This document shows positions 10,001-34,100 of a DNA stretch of 64,000 nucleotides, in pieces; position 1 is the first letter of the stretch; each line of letters begins with the position of its first letter. Made by a program: the position numbers and the translations under genes. The DNA comes from Beaufortia kweichowensis (lineage: Eukaryota > Chordata > Actinopteri > Cypriniformes > Gastromyzontidae): NCBI GenBank assembly GCA_019155185.1, contig CM032808.1:8546716-8610715 (forward strand). Reading direction: 5' to 3'. Under the pieces are notes generated by a model. That model did no database searches. It was given only the letters and a program-made list of their open reading frames with translations, and was not told where the DNA came from.

Positions 10001-12033
10001 CAATAAAATACACTTCTAGGAAACCACCCAGCATGTTCACTGTCACTCTTTAATCTATAGTGTATTTACACTACTATATATTGATAGCTTTGTGTGTGAA
10101 GGGCTTCGTTTAAAGCAGGGAAAAAAATTACACACATCTTCACATTCAGGAATATTTTTCCCAGCCTAAAAGGACCTACAGAGATCAAGGCACCTGATGA
10201 AGGAAAAAATCTCCTGCTCTTACATCTTTTCCTCGCTTATATTTCAGCGGAACAGCTAATTATACCCCCATCCTGCGTTCCTTTCCCCGTGCCTCTCGTC
10301 CTTCTCACTATTTTTCCTTTCTCTTTTGCACTCCTTCTTTTTCTCTTCTATTGTATGCCAGCCCACTTGTCACCATGGGAACTCGGGTTGGAAGCGGGTC
10401 TTGTTCTTATGATCTTTCCGACTGGTGGAACTTTGTCACTTTTCTCACAGATTCTCAGAGATTCTGTTTCTGATATTCTTCTCTTTGTTAGATTGAGTAG
10501 AAGATTATGATCCACATGTTTTTTGTTGTTTGATACAACACAGTCACCTGACTAGTGTGCTAGAATCACCTGCTGCATGGGATAATTTACAAGAGTTTAA
10601 ATAACCCATTTAAAACTTTTGTTTACCTGTCAGTACCTGTCAGTCTGATTAAGAATTGTATCTGGATCATTGGAAACAAGACAAAAATAACACAGATATA
10701 GGAGTTTAATATACATAGTAAAACTGTAATTTTATCACAGTCCATATCAAGTGCTGGGACACATGTAGACAATAGATGTTTTATGACTTAGTGTAGATCA
10801 GACAAACAAGTAAGTGATAAGATCCTAGAGAAGTATGTCTATTTGATTTGACATACTTTAGTTTAGTTGACATACTCAAGTCAGTTGTCCCCGTTACAGA
10901 AAATGTTGCTAAAAATACAGGAATGCAATGATACATCATTGAGTAATTCTGAACAATTTTAATAACTTTATTTTGGGGTAACTCTTGCTAATGTAAATTT
11001 AATAGTTGTTTAGACAGGATGTGATGATCTCACCACTCAACAATGCTTTGTCATATTTTAAATAATTGTTTTTGTCATTGATTGTCTTAAATTTTTTTAG
11101 ACTGTGAAAATAACTTGCTTGAACGTTTCTCTGCTTATTGCTGATTATAGGCCATTTTAACATGACATATGGATCAACGGACACTAATGAGAGGGAAGTG
11201 GCCAGCTGAATCTCCACGGTAACAAAAGACCCTGGACATCTGCAGTTAGCCACACACAGACTCCTGGTGAGTTTTGGGGAGAGAGGAGGTGTCAAATGTA
11301 TCCTGTAATGGGAGGACAGGAGTGCAAATGTGACAGTGCACAGATAAATTAATTGTCAACTTAACCCTTTAAATTTGGCTGTTTTATGTTTATTAGTAAA
11401 ATTGTATTGTCTTAAGAACTTTTTAAGAAGTCTTTTAGTGTGAGAACATGCAGTATAGACTACTCAGACCTCATAGAATCTTTCCTTTGTCATATATTTA
11501 AATTAGTCATAAATAAAAAAAAACAATAATGATAATATTAATAAAAATCCAATTTCAGCAGTTTTTTTTAATACATCAAATTGCATCTTGTTGACTCAAA
11601 TAAAATATTTTTATGTTCATACTAAACTTTTCATTTGTTCCAATAAAAATAAAACTTTTTAAAAGGGAATTTACAAATTAAATAATCTGTAGATCTGCAA
11701 AAATATCATCCTGTTTTATTAAAAAACTATAAACTATAGTCTTTATATTGTTTTTATAGTATATACAGTATATAGTGTAATGGAGGAAAAGAGTTTACCA
11801 GGACAAGAAGTCCACATATTAATAAATGAAAATTTTATTAGATGCAAAAACTGGTTTGTGAGCAGCTTTTTGCATGTTAGTGCAGCTGATGGCACACCCT
11901 GAAAATGATTAATATCTGTGGTGTACTGTTCCCATTTCACTAATATGAGTGCTTTTTTTCTTCACCTCTTGTACAGTATGTTTTATTAAAAGAGAACATT
12001 TGTAAAAATATATATATTTTTAATGGGTGTATA

Positions 12034-12297
12034 TGTGACCCTGTCTGTGAAAACCAGGCTAAAGTCTAAAAATCTAATTCTGAAATAACGAGCATCAAAG
12101 TTTGAATTCACCTATTAATTTTACTATGATTTCAATCTTTGACATGACCTTACCCAGACAATATTAAACATATCATTGTTAAATTCTCACAGAATGTTCT
12201 TTACATTATGAAGAATGATGTGAATGAATGATATGTAGAAAACTCACAAAAAATCACAAAAAATGGCTTTAGCTGGGTTTTTACAGACTGGGTCACA
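12034..12297. mobile_element. MITE family A, copy 1 (TGTGACCC inverted ends)
   Basis: A 264-bp non-coding element with terminal inverted repeats of about 30 bp. The left end begins TGTGACCCTGTCTGTGAAAA and the right end is its imperfect reverse complement, closing in GGGTCACA. It is flanked by TATA on both sides, a likely target-site duplication. A second copy in the opposite orientation lies at 44864-45101. There is no transposase; it would have been moved by a parent element elsewhere. Confidence 0.85.
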
Positions 12298-12554
12298 TAT
12301 ACTTTATATCCTATTACATTTTATTGTAATGATTATTTCTTTATACCCAATCTTTTGTTGCATTTTCTTTTCCACACCATTCAAAATAAATTAAACTAAA
12401 CACCGTGTCAAGAAAAATATTGGTGGCTTGCTGTGATGACTCATTTAATATGATGCTCAATTGTTCTCATTTGTCTGTTCCTGCTTTTTTAATTATCATT
12501 ATCCTATTAATCTGTCTAGTCTGTCTATATACTTCAAATACTAAATCAAACCAT

Positions 12555-12558
<4 letters not shown>

Positions 12559-12585
<27 letters not shown>

Positions 12586-12652
12586 GAATTTTTATTTAAA
12601 ATTTTTGTTAGTATATATATATATATATATATAAATTTTAAATAAAAGTTCT
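12559..12652. repeat. Twin (TA)n tracts with an inverted AT-rich repeat
   Basis: Two (TA)n runs (about 12559-12584 and 12612-12633) flank an AT-rich segment. The segment at about 12585-12605 is nearly the reverse complement of that at about 12632-12652, so the region can form a large hairpin or cruciform. Confidence 0.8.
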
Positions 12653-13199
12653 TCCTCAATTACATTGTCTCCTACACATTTAACTTATAGTGGAAATAAA
12701 TGTTATACTTTGTTTTACTTGGATGATTTTAGGCATTTTAGGAAATGATGATTTTAGGAAAAAATATCTCATGTGTCTTCCAAGTATGTTTCTGCCAGAA
12801 CAGAGATTGTGAAATTCATTTTTTTTACTAAAAGGAAAACATGGCTTAGTTGTCATGCCTTTTAATTAAATATTTCTCCTGATGGATATAATGATATAAA
12901 GGTGATATAATGATTTTGCTAAATACACAAATAAATGATTTGTATATCTATTATTATTATTATCATTAATCTATTAATATTATACTAATATTATTATTAT
13001 TATCTATTATTATCAAATTGTACTGACTTTATATGTAATGTTAATAAGAAACCACCTTATTACCAATCCACCTCTTTCTTTTATTATATTTCTCTTATTT
13101 ATCTCCTATTATATGTATATATAATATTTAATTTAATATATAATTTAATAGTATGTTTCTAACTCCTTCAACACTGCAGACAAAGTAAATCACACAATT

Positions 13200-13305
13200 T
13201 CTTTCTTCTGCAGAACACAAAAGAAGATATTTGCAGAACATTGGTAACCAAACAACATTAATGCCCATTGGCTTCCATTGTATGGAGACAAAACCACCAA
13301 GACAT
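13200..13305. mobile_element. Fragment of MITE family B
   Basis: The text around GAACACAAAAGAAGATATTT and CCCATTGGCTTCCATTGTATGGA is the interior of a very common cyprinid non-autonomous DNA transposon. Only about 100 bp is kept. A fuller copy is at 51773-52040. Confidence 0.6.
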
Positions 13306-14111
13306 TTCTCAATTTTCTGTTTGCTTTTTATATTTTTATACTACAGGTTACATAAAGCAAACACCTCTTATGATAACAGATTGCCTTGTTCTGTTTCTTA
13401 CTGAACGTTTTCTGTTGGCCCTCAAACTTGAGTTGAACGTTTTCATTATTGTGATAAACGTTTAATAAAAGCCAAACTAAAATGATTTATATGTCAAAGA
13501 CATTTTCTGCATCTAAATTCAATGTTTTTTATTACTGCAGTGTATTGTCTGTTGCAAAACTTAAAATATGATGAGCACATGCAGTGGAAAATCATTTGGG
13601 AGGGGGGTGTCTGATTTGGACCATGGGGGTTTGTTCCTCTTCCACAAGCACGGAAACAATGGCTAAATCAAATTAATTAGCTTCTTCATCTCCTGGCCTC
13701 CACTCGAGCATGCTGTACCAGGAAAGAGAAAGTAAGTGAGATAGAAATAGAGAGATTGTGGGGCAAGATCACAAGAGTGAAAGAAAGGAGGAGGAGAATG
13801 CCTCTGTGTGTGTATGTGTGTATGCTGAGGCAGACAATTTTGGGGAAGGGGGTATTGATGTAAATGTCTTGTGTATTTCTGCTTGTCAGAGGGGCTCAGT
13901 TATGAGCTGATAAGAAAGATTGTTTTGTTTGCCTTTAAAAGTAAGGAAAATAGAAAGTTTAAGGATGTCTGATGTTCTATTTTTTCATATTATATGCACA
14001 TTGCATGCAATCCTATAATAACATACCACGGTTTTCAAAGCATCATAGTCAACTTTGATTTTCTCTTCCCATACTGCCTTTGTAAATCACTGACGAGTGA
14101 TGGAATGTGTT

Positions 14112-14113
14112 GA

Positions 14114-14212
<99 letters not shown>
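14112..14212. repeat. (GAAA)n microsatellite
   Basis: About 25 uninterrupted copies of GAAA on the plus strand. The Lys/Glu/Arg-rich open frames across it are a product of the repeat and are not genes. Confidence 0.97.
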
Positions 14213-14402
14213 CATGTCAGATGAAAAATTGTTCAATATTTTTCCCTGTACGATTTTTTATGTCTCTCCACATTCTGTATTTTACATTTAACACAATTTC
14301 ATCAACAACCAAACAGTATGTTGTAATATAGATTTACAAACATTTTTCCTTGGTTAGCCTAAATTTCTTTAGCATTCTCAAGTCATAAGCATCTTAAAAC
14401 AT

Positions 14403-14635
14403 GGGCCTGGTTTCAAAAACAGGGCTTAGATTTAGCCAGAAGTAGACCGTTAATTTAAAACATGTAGCTTATATTAACGTGTCTTAGAAAAAACATTACC
14501 GGTGTACATATTGAGACAAATCAATGTCACTGATATATTTTAGAATATGTCACTGCAAGTTGTTTTCATTTAAGACAACTCAAACATGCATTTTAGTCTG
14601 AACCTAGGCTTAAGCCTCGTCTGTGAAACCGGGCC
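14403..14635. mobile_element. MITE with GGGCC-GGTTTC inverted ends
   Basis: A 233-bp element beginning GGGCCTGGTTTCAAAAACAG and ending in TCTGTGAAACCGGGCC, the imperfect reverse complement. Inner text such as GCTTAGATTTAGCC and CCTAGGCTTAAGCC is typical of a short non-autonomous DNA transposon that is frequent in zebrafish and its relatives. It has no coding capacity. Confidence 0.8.
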
Positions 14636-17600
14636 ATTATTTTCTTGGTAAATACTATTTTTGTGTGCATACACATGCAGCCTTGTGATTACTAAACTGG
14701 AACAACAAAGTTTGCCGAGTAGCCCGTGATCAAAGCACAGACTATTCTCTGCATGATTGTGGCTTCCGCTTTGAAAAGGATGAACCAGAGACTTCAGTCT
14801 GTAGTGTGCTTACAGGTTCCATCTAGTGGTCACGTCTCTCCTCTGAACTGTGTCCCATTCTCATCAGTTCCGCATTTAGAGAATGTTACTATAGGCTTGG
14901 TATAGCATGCATTTAAATGGCTAACATCAAGAAAAGACTTGATCCGATTCCACCAAGTGTGTCCTTAAGAGTTTTATGAGGTAGAACGTTAAATATTAGG
15001 GGTATTTTTTGTTAGGCCTACAAAAAGCTTTATATATGTATTATAAGCAACGAGTTATATATATAAAAAAGAATTGTTTCATGACGTATGACACGAAATG
15101 TTAGTAATATTTTATTGTTTGGCCTACAAAAAAGTTCAATGTGTGTAATATAGGCAATATATTGCAAAGATATAAACAGCTTATTAATATTTTATCATCA
15201 TTCATCAAGTGGGATGTTTTAACATTATCTCATCAAGTGGGTATTTTAATGATACATTATACAGTATATATTAATTATATGCAATATGTACAGTTGACTA
15301 TACAATAATTTATATATACTCTACTATAACTTCCTGTTGATATCAAATAATCTGTGATAATTATACACTGAATATGTCTGCACTTTCATGTCCTACATTT
15401 TTTTTATTTCCCTTGGTACCAAAATGCACTTGGTAAAAAGTAACACTTTTCATCAGTCAACGTTGAGACTCTGGCGATCAAAAAAATCTGAAACTATTTA
15501 TACGGATTTGAATTTTTGCTTTTAACACTTAGAAATGATTGTAAATACAGGGCAAGCATTTTCTAATAAAATTTACACGTTAAGCACCGATTAAGATTTT
15601 CTTTACGACAGGTCAAACGAGCATGCGCTGAAACAACCTTTTCCCCCAGAAGGCAGAACAAGATTGTGTAACTGAAGTTTATTAATCTGCCACAAGGTGG
15701 CGCTGCTTATCCGATTGAAATATAGGGCAACCAGTGCAAGGCACCTCTCATGTAAACAGACAATGTGTACTTAATGTTCACGTCTCAGTGGTGTATTCAC
15801 CTCACAGGTACATGATTTTGCCGATTAGGAATGTGGGTTCGCAAACAGACAACAAAAACAATGAAACAAAGAATTTGACAACCAATAGATTTTATTTAGG
15901 CACATACACAAAACATTTCAATCCCTCTATAGACAAACTTATTGTGAAACATAACTAACCCGAGCCATTGACAAATTACAACTTGTTTCCATTTCAGTGA
16001 ACGGAAAGCTTAATTTAAATAGTCAAATATGCGTGTCAACCTTGAAGTGAAACCTTGCCCAGTTTGTCCTATTCAAAATACAGTAAGGACGAATCCTTAT
16101 CACTATTATGTATTTTATAGATACTAAAGCACGCGAAATACTTTGTGACAGTAAAAGTATATAATAAACTATATCAGGCGTGCATGTCAAACACTTAAAA
16201 AACCCCACATGCAATAAATTAACAAAGCACGCCGTACTCCATATTTTCCGACTGGTGAACGACAATCCGTTTCTGTGTTTGTATTGACGGAGTTCTTTTT
16301 TTTAATGAACAACTATCTTCCCTTCCATCTGGATCACTTTTACATGTAGCTGGATTCAGAAAGAGACGAAGGTTTTAATAGTTTTATGAAGTTACAGATA
16401 TTAGCTTGAGCTCGTTTTACTTCAGTCTGGACTTACGCAACTCCGCTTCCCTTTCTGCCCTGTAAACCCGCCCAAGTACTCTTACAGCTAGAGACTCCAT
16501 GTTTGTTCATGTTACTGTACCCGCCATATACGAGATTATCTTTCAAACAAATGTTTCTGTTATATATCTAATCAATGTAGTAATCTAACGTACTAAATTA
16601 TGATTAGTTAAAAAGTTAAAATCATTCCAACACTTGATATTCCCATTCAAGAATAATGACGTTTTGGACTGTAAACTAGCTAGGACTACAACCGGATTAA
16701 ATGCGTCCCAAACACACAAAAAAAATCATTATAACATATTTATCTAATGTAAACAGGCGGTTTATGTCTATTTCCAAAACACGCTTTTAACACTGTAGCC
16801 GGGGTGAAATGATGATCGATTTCATATACGAACCGGGCGGCAAACTATAGTGCTCCATTATACGATTAGCTGTATTAAGAAGACATCTATGATCGTAATA
16901 TTTTTAACTATAAAACTACTTGTGTATTAAGAAACCGACGTGTTTAGTGGATTCGTTTTATGTCTGCTCGTAATGTCAAAGAACCGCCATGTTTTTAAAC
17001 AAATATCTAGTTACATACATATAACCATCCAATCTTGATGCTAACTGGCTAACATGGTCGTGATACACAAATGCTCGGTTAAACAACAACTACATATAAA
17101 GACAGTAACGACAGAAACATAACAAAAAGACAAAACCGAGTTAAATAAACACTAAAAATGTAAGCTACAATCAACACGAGCCAATATTGTTTAACTGAAT
17201 AACAATGCGTTTTCTCCATAAACAGATTAAATTAAGTATAAAACAAAGAGTAAACACATGAAGACATTTTTCAAAACGCTATTCTACATTTTAACCAGCT
17301 GGTATAAAAGCATATTTAAGACTATATTAACCCCTAACTAGGTTACAAAAAACAACGTTTGTTATTAAATCTAACATGTATTTAGACAAGCCGTTACACA
17401 AATATACAACAACACTTAGGTCTTAAAATTTAATAAACATTTTTAAGAAATATTTACTAAAAAATTTCACTACAGGACATGTTAACGTCCCCATTCCACA
17501 AAGGATGGTGGCTAACACGTTAGCATTAACGCGCCATGTTCCCTGGATAACTTATTAAATTTCTTAAATCTCTTGTCATACAGAGTGTTTACTCTATAAT

Positions 17601-18487
17601 TTTTATTAGTTTACTCTACAAAGTTTATATTAGTTCAAGTTAAATTAAAATAACTGATTCATACAGTTGCTATCAATTTTATCTACGACCACAGGAAGAC
17701 GTCTTTCTTAAGAACAACATGGCCTAAAACGTACCATTTTGTTTTTTTATTTTAAAATAAATCTGTAACTACAAAACTTTCACAATCGCTTAGGAAAACA
17801 CATACTGTTTAAAACTGCATAATTTCTGTAATGTTTTTGCATTTAAAATAGATTGTCCAAAGCCCCAGGCTTTCAGTGGACTTTCCAAAAGAGCATACCG
17901 AAAAAAGCGCGCGCCGTCCAGCCTTTGCTTTTACTCAACCTCGTGGATTCTCGCATTTTCCCGTAGAACACAAAGAAATCAACGAAAATCATAATAAATA
18001 ATTTGAGAGGTCCTAACTAGAGCACGAAAAAAAGCAACGTAAAAACTTGAATGACCTAAAAATTAAATTTAAAACTAAAAATACACGTTCTAATCCTTCA
18101 TAGGAGGTGTAGGCCTTTCGCACGAGCTTCTTTTCCAACACTCTCAGCTGATCCAGAGCGAGACGGACGGAACAGCAGAGTTTTTTTTATTTTTGCTCAG
18201 AGGGTGAAAAAAATACCAGTCGGGCAAAATCGGCAATGCTCGTGAAGAAGGCGGGAAGTAAGACTGACAGTCAAGCGTCTGTTGCAATTGGCCGATTGCT
18301 CTCTTCTTATGTATATTAACAACAAGTTTGACGAATAACGTTTCACAGAGCTAAACATTATTTAATATTCATACATTGAGACTCGAAAGACCTTCCCTTA
18401 GTTTATATGGACCTATCGAATCTCTACGTACGCCATGTCCCGCCCTAGGCTGCGTATGATTCGCAGGGCACAAGAGCGCCCAGCGCC

Positions 18488-18642
18488 ATTGGTTCCGAGG
18501 CAAATTCACTAAATGATTCATGAACTGCGGTCTCACCACCAATAAACGCTCGGGCACGCTGATCCATAACCCGCCCTCTGACTGTTCAGCCCCTGCCAAG
18601 GAGGCTGTGTAAACCTGTAGCAAAGCTTTCAGTCTATATAAA
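18488..18642 (+). promoter_or_regulatory. polr2a: polr2a core promoter: CCAAT boxes and TATA box
   Basis: An inverted CCAAT (ATTGG, 18488-18492), a direct CCAAT (18539-18543) and a TATA box TATATAAA (18635-18642) lie in that order upstream of polr2a. From the TATA position, transcription should start near 18665, giving a leader of about 250 nt before the ATG at 18918. The sites are seen in the sequence; their use is inferred. Confidence 0.7.
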
Positions 18643-18741
18643 GACGTGTGAGAGCGGTTTTCTCTCAGATGCGCTTGCAGCGCACTGGAGTGTAGATCGG
18701 GGAGAGGGAAGGGGCTTGCCGGTAGCTACAATAGTTAGTAT

Positions 18742-18912
18742 ATGAACACAAATTTAGTAAACACATTGAGTAGCAAGATACGGTTGTCACTGGGAAACCG
18801 CCATCGGACGTGTTCCGGTCACCATTGGGTGCCAGGAGAGTCTTGGTGGCGTTTCAGAGGTGTTCCTTCTTACAAAGCGGCGTGCCGGGGGAGGACGCGT
18901 CTCTTTGAATAG
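18742..18912 (+). promoter_or_regulatory. 56-codon upstream ORF in the polr2a leader
   Basis: It runs from ATG at 18742 to TAG at 18910-18912, leaving five bases before the polr2a ATG at 18918. The start context is weak (T at -3, A at +4), so leaky scanning past it is likely. A shorter uORF of eight codons (18669-18695) may fall too close to the predicted cap site to be used. Confidence 0.5.
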
Positions 18913-18917
18913 ACAGG

Positions 18918-29213
<10,296 letters not shown>

Positions 29214-31115
29214 AGATGATCGGTGCGAGGAGAAGTGTGATTGGCACTTTGACCCTGGGAAAAACCCTGAAGGAAAGCCACTCAGCTGGGGTTGCTGTGA
29301 TTCACAGGGAAGGTTGAGAAACTTGGGCTCCCACATGTGAAGTCTCTTTTTCTTTTCTTTTTGGACTTGGACTGTTCTTAAATAGCCTCGCTAAACGGGC
29401 TTCTTTTCAGTGGTTGCATCTATTATGTCACAGGTTTGAACTGTAAGCCGAGCAAAGGCTGCCTTTGTATAGATTGGTTCGATTTGTTTCCAATTTGAGG
29501 GGAGATTACTGAGCAGTAACTCAAAATGAGTGGAAATATGCAGGAGACTGACTGTTTTTGGAGGGACAAGATCGTACATATTCCTCCTTTCCTTCCATTC
29601 GTTTCTATCTCCCCTCCTTTTTCTCTAAAATTCAGTGTTGGATGTAAAGGAAATCAAAGATCTTGAAGTATTGCCAAAAGCCTTCAAACAGAAAACAGTG
29701 GATTGTATCTAAAAAGTTTCAAAATGAAACCTTGAAAAATCTTTATAGCTTAAATAGAAAGGAGAAAAACTGACCTTTCTCATTTTACAGAAACGTATCT
29801 TTCTTTTGTATGTGTAAATAAGCGCTTGTTGCCAGTTTTGGTTTTCCGCAAGTGGAGGTCAGAACTAACAACTGTTTAAATGTTAATGTTGATTTTTGTC
29901 AAATGAGTTCACTCATGAAAAATGTTACTTCTATAGAAACAGGATGTTTATTAGAAAGTGGCATTTTGAAATGTGTTGAAGGCGCATTGTTCCGATTAAA
30001 AAATGTCTTGTAATACTGTAGTCTGTAATGTATGCCAGCCCGTGATATGGGTTAAAGTGTTGTGTAGTGATTTATCCCTTTTGTACGAATTGGAGAGCCG
30101 GAAAGGATGCATGATTTTGAGGCATCATCTTTCTACCCGATTGTCCCTAAATCTCTTCATCCCCAAAAGATGCAAGCCTTATATCCTTCACCAGCATCTG
30201 CCCAGTAACTTACCATTTCAATGACTAAACAAACAAAAAAAACATGAAAATGTGTAACCAGCAGTCTTGTACGTGAATTTGATTTTATTTTCTTTTAAGG
30301 GTGGAAGGTGGTGACACTCGGCTTTGCTTAGGCTGCAAATGTTTTAAACCACCTATCTTAACACTTTAGAGGCATGTGTATATTATTATTTTTTTGATTA
30401 TTTAAGTACAAATGCTATTCTCTTGTGTGTAATACAAGTGGTTTGGCCTCGCTGTTTGGATTAAGTGCTTTAAAAAGGTGCAGTTTGATTTGTTTCCTTT
30501 TGAATATGCACTGGTTCATATTTTGCATAATTGCGACCTTTTAGACCTTGTTGTCGCTTGTTAACCTAAATTCATCCCATACAGAATCCATTTAATCGTA
30601 TTGTTTGCTTAAACAGTAGAGGGAGACAGAGACCGATTTGTCATGGACGACCCAGGCGTCGCAAGTGGCTTTTAGATGACTTTATATTGTGTAAAGAAAC
30701 CAGGCGAAGACATGTTGTTGACCTAAAAATGACTGATGTGCTTTCCTTTATCAGCTTTAGTTTTAAAGCCTTAGATTGCATTGGGAGAGCAGTTTTGACC
30801 GTGTCTCTGTAATGCCCTTGTTTGCCTTCAGTTTCATGGATGTTTCAAACAAGTCCAGTAAATACTCTGTACCCAAACTCCGTGTGTGTGTGTGTGTGTG
30901 TGTGATTGAGTATGTGTGTATGAGGGCATAATGGTGAGACAGGGTTTTCTTGAGCTTGACTAAATACTGGGTGGGGTTTATGGGGAAAGGAGAATTTAAA
31001 TTAATTGCCACTGTATAGAGATCAATCCAATTAATCTGATTACTTCATTCTCTGTATCTATTTGTTTTGTTTGTTTGTTTTTTTGACTTGGAAAAATAAA
31101 GAGTTTGACTAAAGT
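29214..31115 (+). other. polr2a: polr2a 3' UTR
   Basis: About 1.9 kb of non-coding sequence follows the stop codon. It contains a (GT)n tract near 30884-30904 and ends at an AATAAA (31095-31100) followed by a GT-rich stretch. No earlier strong poly(A) signal was noticed. Confidence 0.75.
31095..31100 (+). terminator. polr2a: polr2a poly(A) signal
   Basis: Canonical AATAAA, with a T/G-rich downstream element (GTTGTTTGTTTC) starting about 14 nt later. Confidence 0.75.
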
Positions 31116-34100
31116 TGTTTGTTTCATTTTAACCTTTATACGGGTCTGTGTTCGCCATGTCCTAAAGTGCAGTTGTCAAGAATTAGGGAAGTGCTATTTA
31201 AGATGTGACTTGATTCAACAGAGAAATTCCATGCAAATGTCAACCTTACCATGGAATAAATATTTTTACAAAAAGGTTCTTTTCACTAGTGATGGCTCAA
31301 TATTTTTATATTGGATTTGTCAATATATTCAATAGATATCAATATTTGGTGGTTGATAAATTAAAATGACTTAAAATCTTGTGCTCTATAAGCAACCATG
31401 CCTTCTCCATTTGTTATTGCTTCTAGTTTGTGACTTGATTTGGGGAAATTTTACAAAGTATATCGCCTCTGCCTCAGTCACGTCGAAAACGCACATACTG
31501 TATATTTCCATTTTTAAGAAAACATTGTGCATAATCTAGTAGTCTGGACTCTATTGACAGTAACGGGTTAAGTAAAATATAAACAAATGGTTCAATATAC
31601 TGTTAATAAATGGATTATTTGAGAAAATAATTTATAATATAAAAGTAAGTTATATATTTATAGTATTTAAGTTTTGACTCTACTTTACTTCCATAATAAT
31701 GGAATTGCCCATAACAAATTTTAGTTGCATAGGCATTTACATTTCTAAATCGAAATGTAATATATTAAAAATGTATATGTGTTTGTGTGTATTAATTTCC
31801 ATCTCTCCTCAGATTCTTCAATACTCTCGCAAATGTCAGAGAGAATGCAGTCATAAACGACATACTTTGTTGCGCTTTAAGACTGGAAATGGTTCACTTC
31901 AGTTATGAAGATCAGATGTCTACTAAAGCTTTCTCTTTTCCATAGACAAGCCTAGACAAAAAAAACCTGAACCCTTTTACTGACTGGGTGGGACTGTTAC
32001 ATAGGTAAGTAGAAAAACTAGGAAGGAAGCCCACCAGCTAAACATTGATTTTTAAAGATATTTTGTTCTCTTTTCTTTACCACAGTGTACAGAATAATCC
32101 CTCTAGTCAAATTTAGACAAAACAAGCAAATCACTTGTTTTCTCAACAAACCAGTTTTTCTCTCTTTCAAATTGTATGTGTTTTTTTGTGGGGGTGTGTG
32201 TGAAGGGGCTGGGCCAAAATTAGGAACTGATGCAGGAAGTGACTTTGTGAATGCTGTATCTCTCCTCTGCAAAATCTCTTCCATTCTTTCTCAAAACTTA
32301 ACAGGATCCTCCAATCTTAAACTACCACAAGGTAAGTGCACATGTTTAGATAAACGTGCAAGAGTTCAAACAAAAGAGTTTGGAAATGTTGTTTACTATT
32401 TACTATTAAAATTACAAAGTTAGCAAATACAAATCGCGTTTTCGAAATAGCATAAATATTATACAAATTTTTTTTGTGTATTTGTGATATAAACCCATCA
32501 CTGAATCCATCGCAGCTCCAGAGATGATCACTGCACGTTCTCTGTTGTAATTCATACAAAATAACACGTCGCTATCAATGAACTTTATAACAGTATGACA
32601 CCGCCCTTTTTTTGCAATGTAGGTATCTATACAAGATGTGCCTTTATGCACATTTATGTATCTCTCCATATTTATCTTTTTTCTTGTTTTATCATCAATT
32701 CCTCTAACAGCTTTGTTTTATCATCCTCTTGCGTTAGAAACATGATTTAATAACATCAGGCACATAAATAATTACTGCTGTAGAAGACTGTAGTAAAATT
32801 GTTTTTGAACCTTGCCATAATAAATATTAAAATATTTTACAATATTTACATCAGTTTATTCATTGAAAAAAGTAGTTCATACCACAGAATACTGTATTAT
32901 ACATTAGCAATGTGTGGTAACTCCTGCAATATACTCCACTATACTACAGCTAAATGCTAAAGTATACAAAAGTATGCTGTCTGTGTTTCTTAAGACACTG
33001 TTTAATCCACCCTGCAGTGTATTTATTAAAATAAGAAATGTATGTTTATGTTTATATGCGTTTATGTCTTCCAGTCGTCGGCTGGATAAAATAAATTATG
33101 TGATATAAATTGTTCAACATATGCAAAACCATGACAGAAATCTTAACTGGTTTAATGGTTATAATCAGAATTATACTGGTTTTAGTGGAAGCTATAATGG
33201 TCCCTACTGATAAGATGTTGAATGCATTTAATTTTTATGGTTTTGATGGTAAAACAGCTGATGGTACATGTGTAATGGAAACCATTAGAATAATTAAATT
33301 CATAAATAACTCACTTCTGACATGACAATCCACTTAGTCTACCTTTTTGAAGTTTTTGCCAAAGCAACAAAAGCCATGATTGCTCCGTCATCTCCCCCTG
33401 ATGAGTAGAGGAAAGATGATGTCCTTCAGTAATTATCACGCTGGTGTTTAGCATTGTCAGGCAACCCGACTCTCCTCGCTGTGGGGCGTCCTCGGCAGAG
33501 CCGCTCAGATTATTCCCCCGTGTCCAGTTACTGGCCACATATAAGCTAACCGGGCCAGGTGAACACACACACACGTATATACAAACACACTGTGAATCAG
33601 GCAGAATGGAGCCGGACACAGAAAGCATGTCGGAGCTGACTGAAGGGGTTATGCAGTTAAGTGGACCAGTTTCCTCTTTACTTTAATATACTTAGAAATG
33701 TAAAGATGTTAGATCTTTTGTTGACAGCTTCTGTCTTAACACTGAGTCACTTTACTGACTTGTTCTATATCTACATCATTTTCTGCTTATATCACCCACA
33801 CTTAAATTTAATAAATGAGTGAGTCAGATAGTCATTAGTCATTGGCTGAATAAGAATTTGGAAAATGACTTCCGGATCATTAAGCTGCCTGCATTGTTGA
33901 TAAGCTGAATTGTGTTATAAATTTTAACATTTTGTCGATCACAAACAAGTGTGGAACAAGCAGGAAGCAGGTTGTGGCAACGCACATTCTTCCGTCTCTG
34001 TGGTTCATGACTCACGGCACTGGCATGCTTCACACACAAAAGTGCTGCTGTCTGACTTTCTGTAGTGAAACTGACATTTCTGCTTACTTGAAAACTGAAA

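Larger units (their letters stand above)
10001..18480. other. Gene-poor spacer between zbtb4 and polr2a
   Basis: About 8.5 kb of AT-rich sequence with no convincing coding exon on either strand. It holds the MITEs and microsatellites listed separately. The mammalian counterpart of this interval carries a single-exon SLC35G gene; nothing resembling it is visible here. Confidence 0.7.

Noticed and set aside
14097..14331. Open frames of Lys-Glu-Arg repeats
   Set aside because: They are translations of the (GAAA)n microsatellite.
33444..33686. Short plus-strand frame considered as an N-terminal capg exon
   Set aside because: It has no donor before its stop, and CapG is already full length from the exon at 35468.
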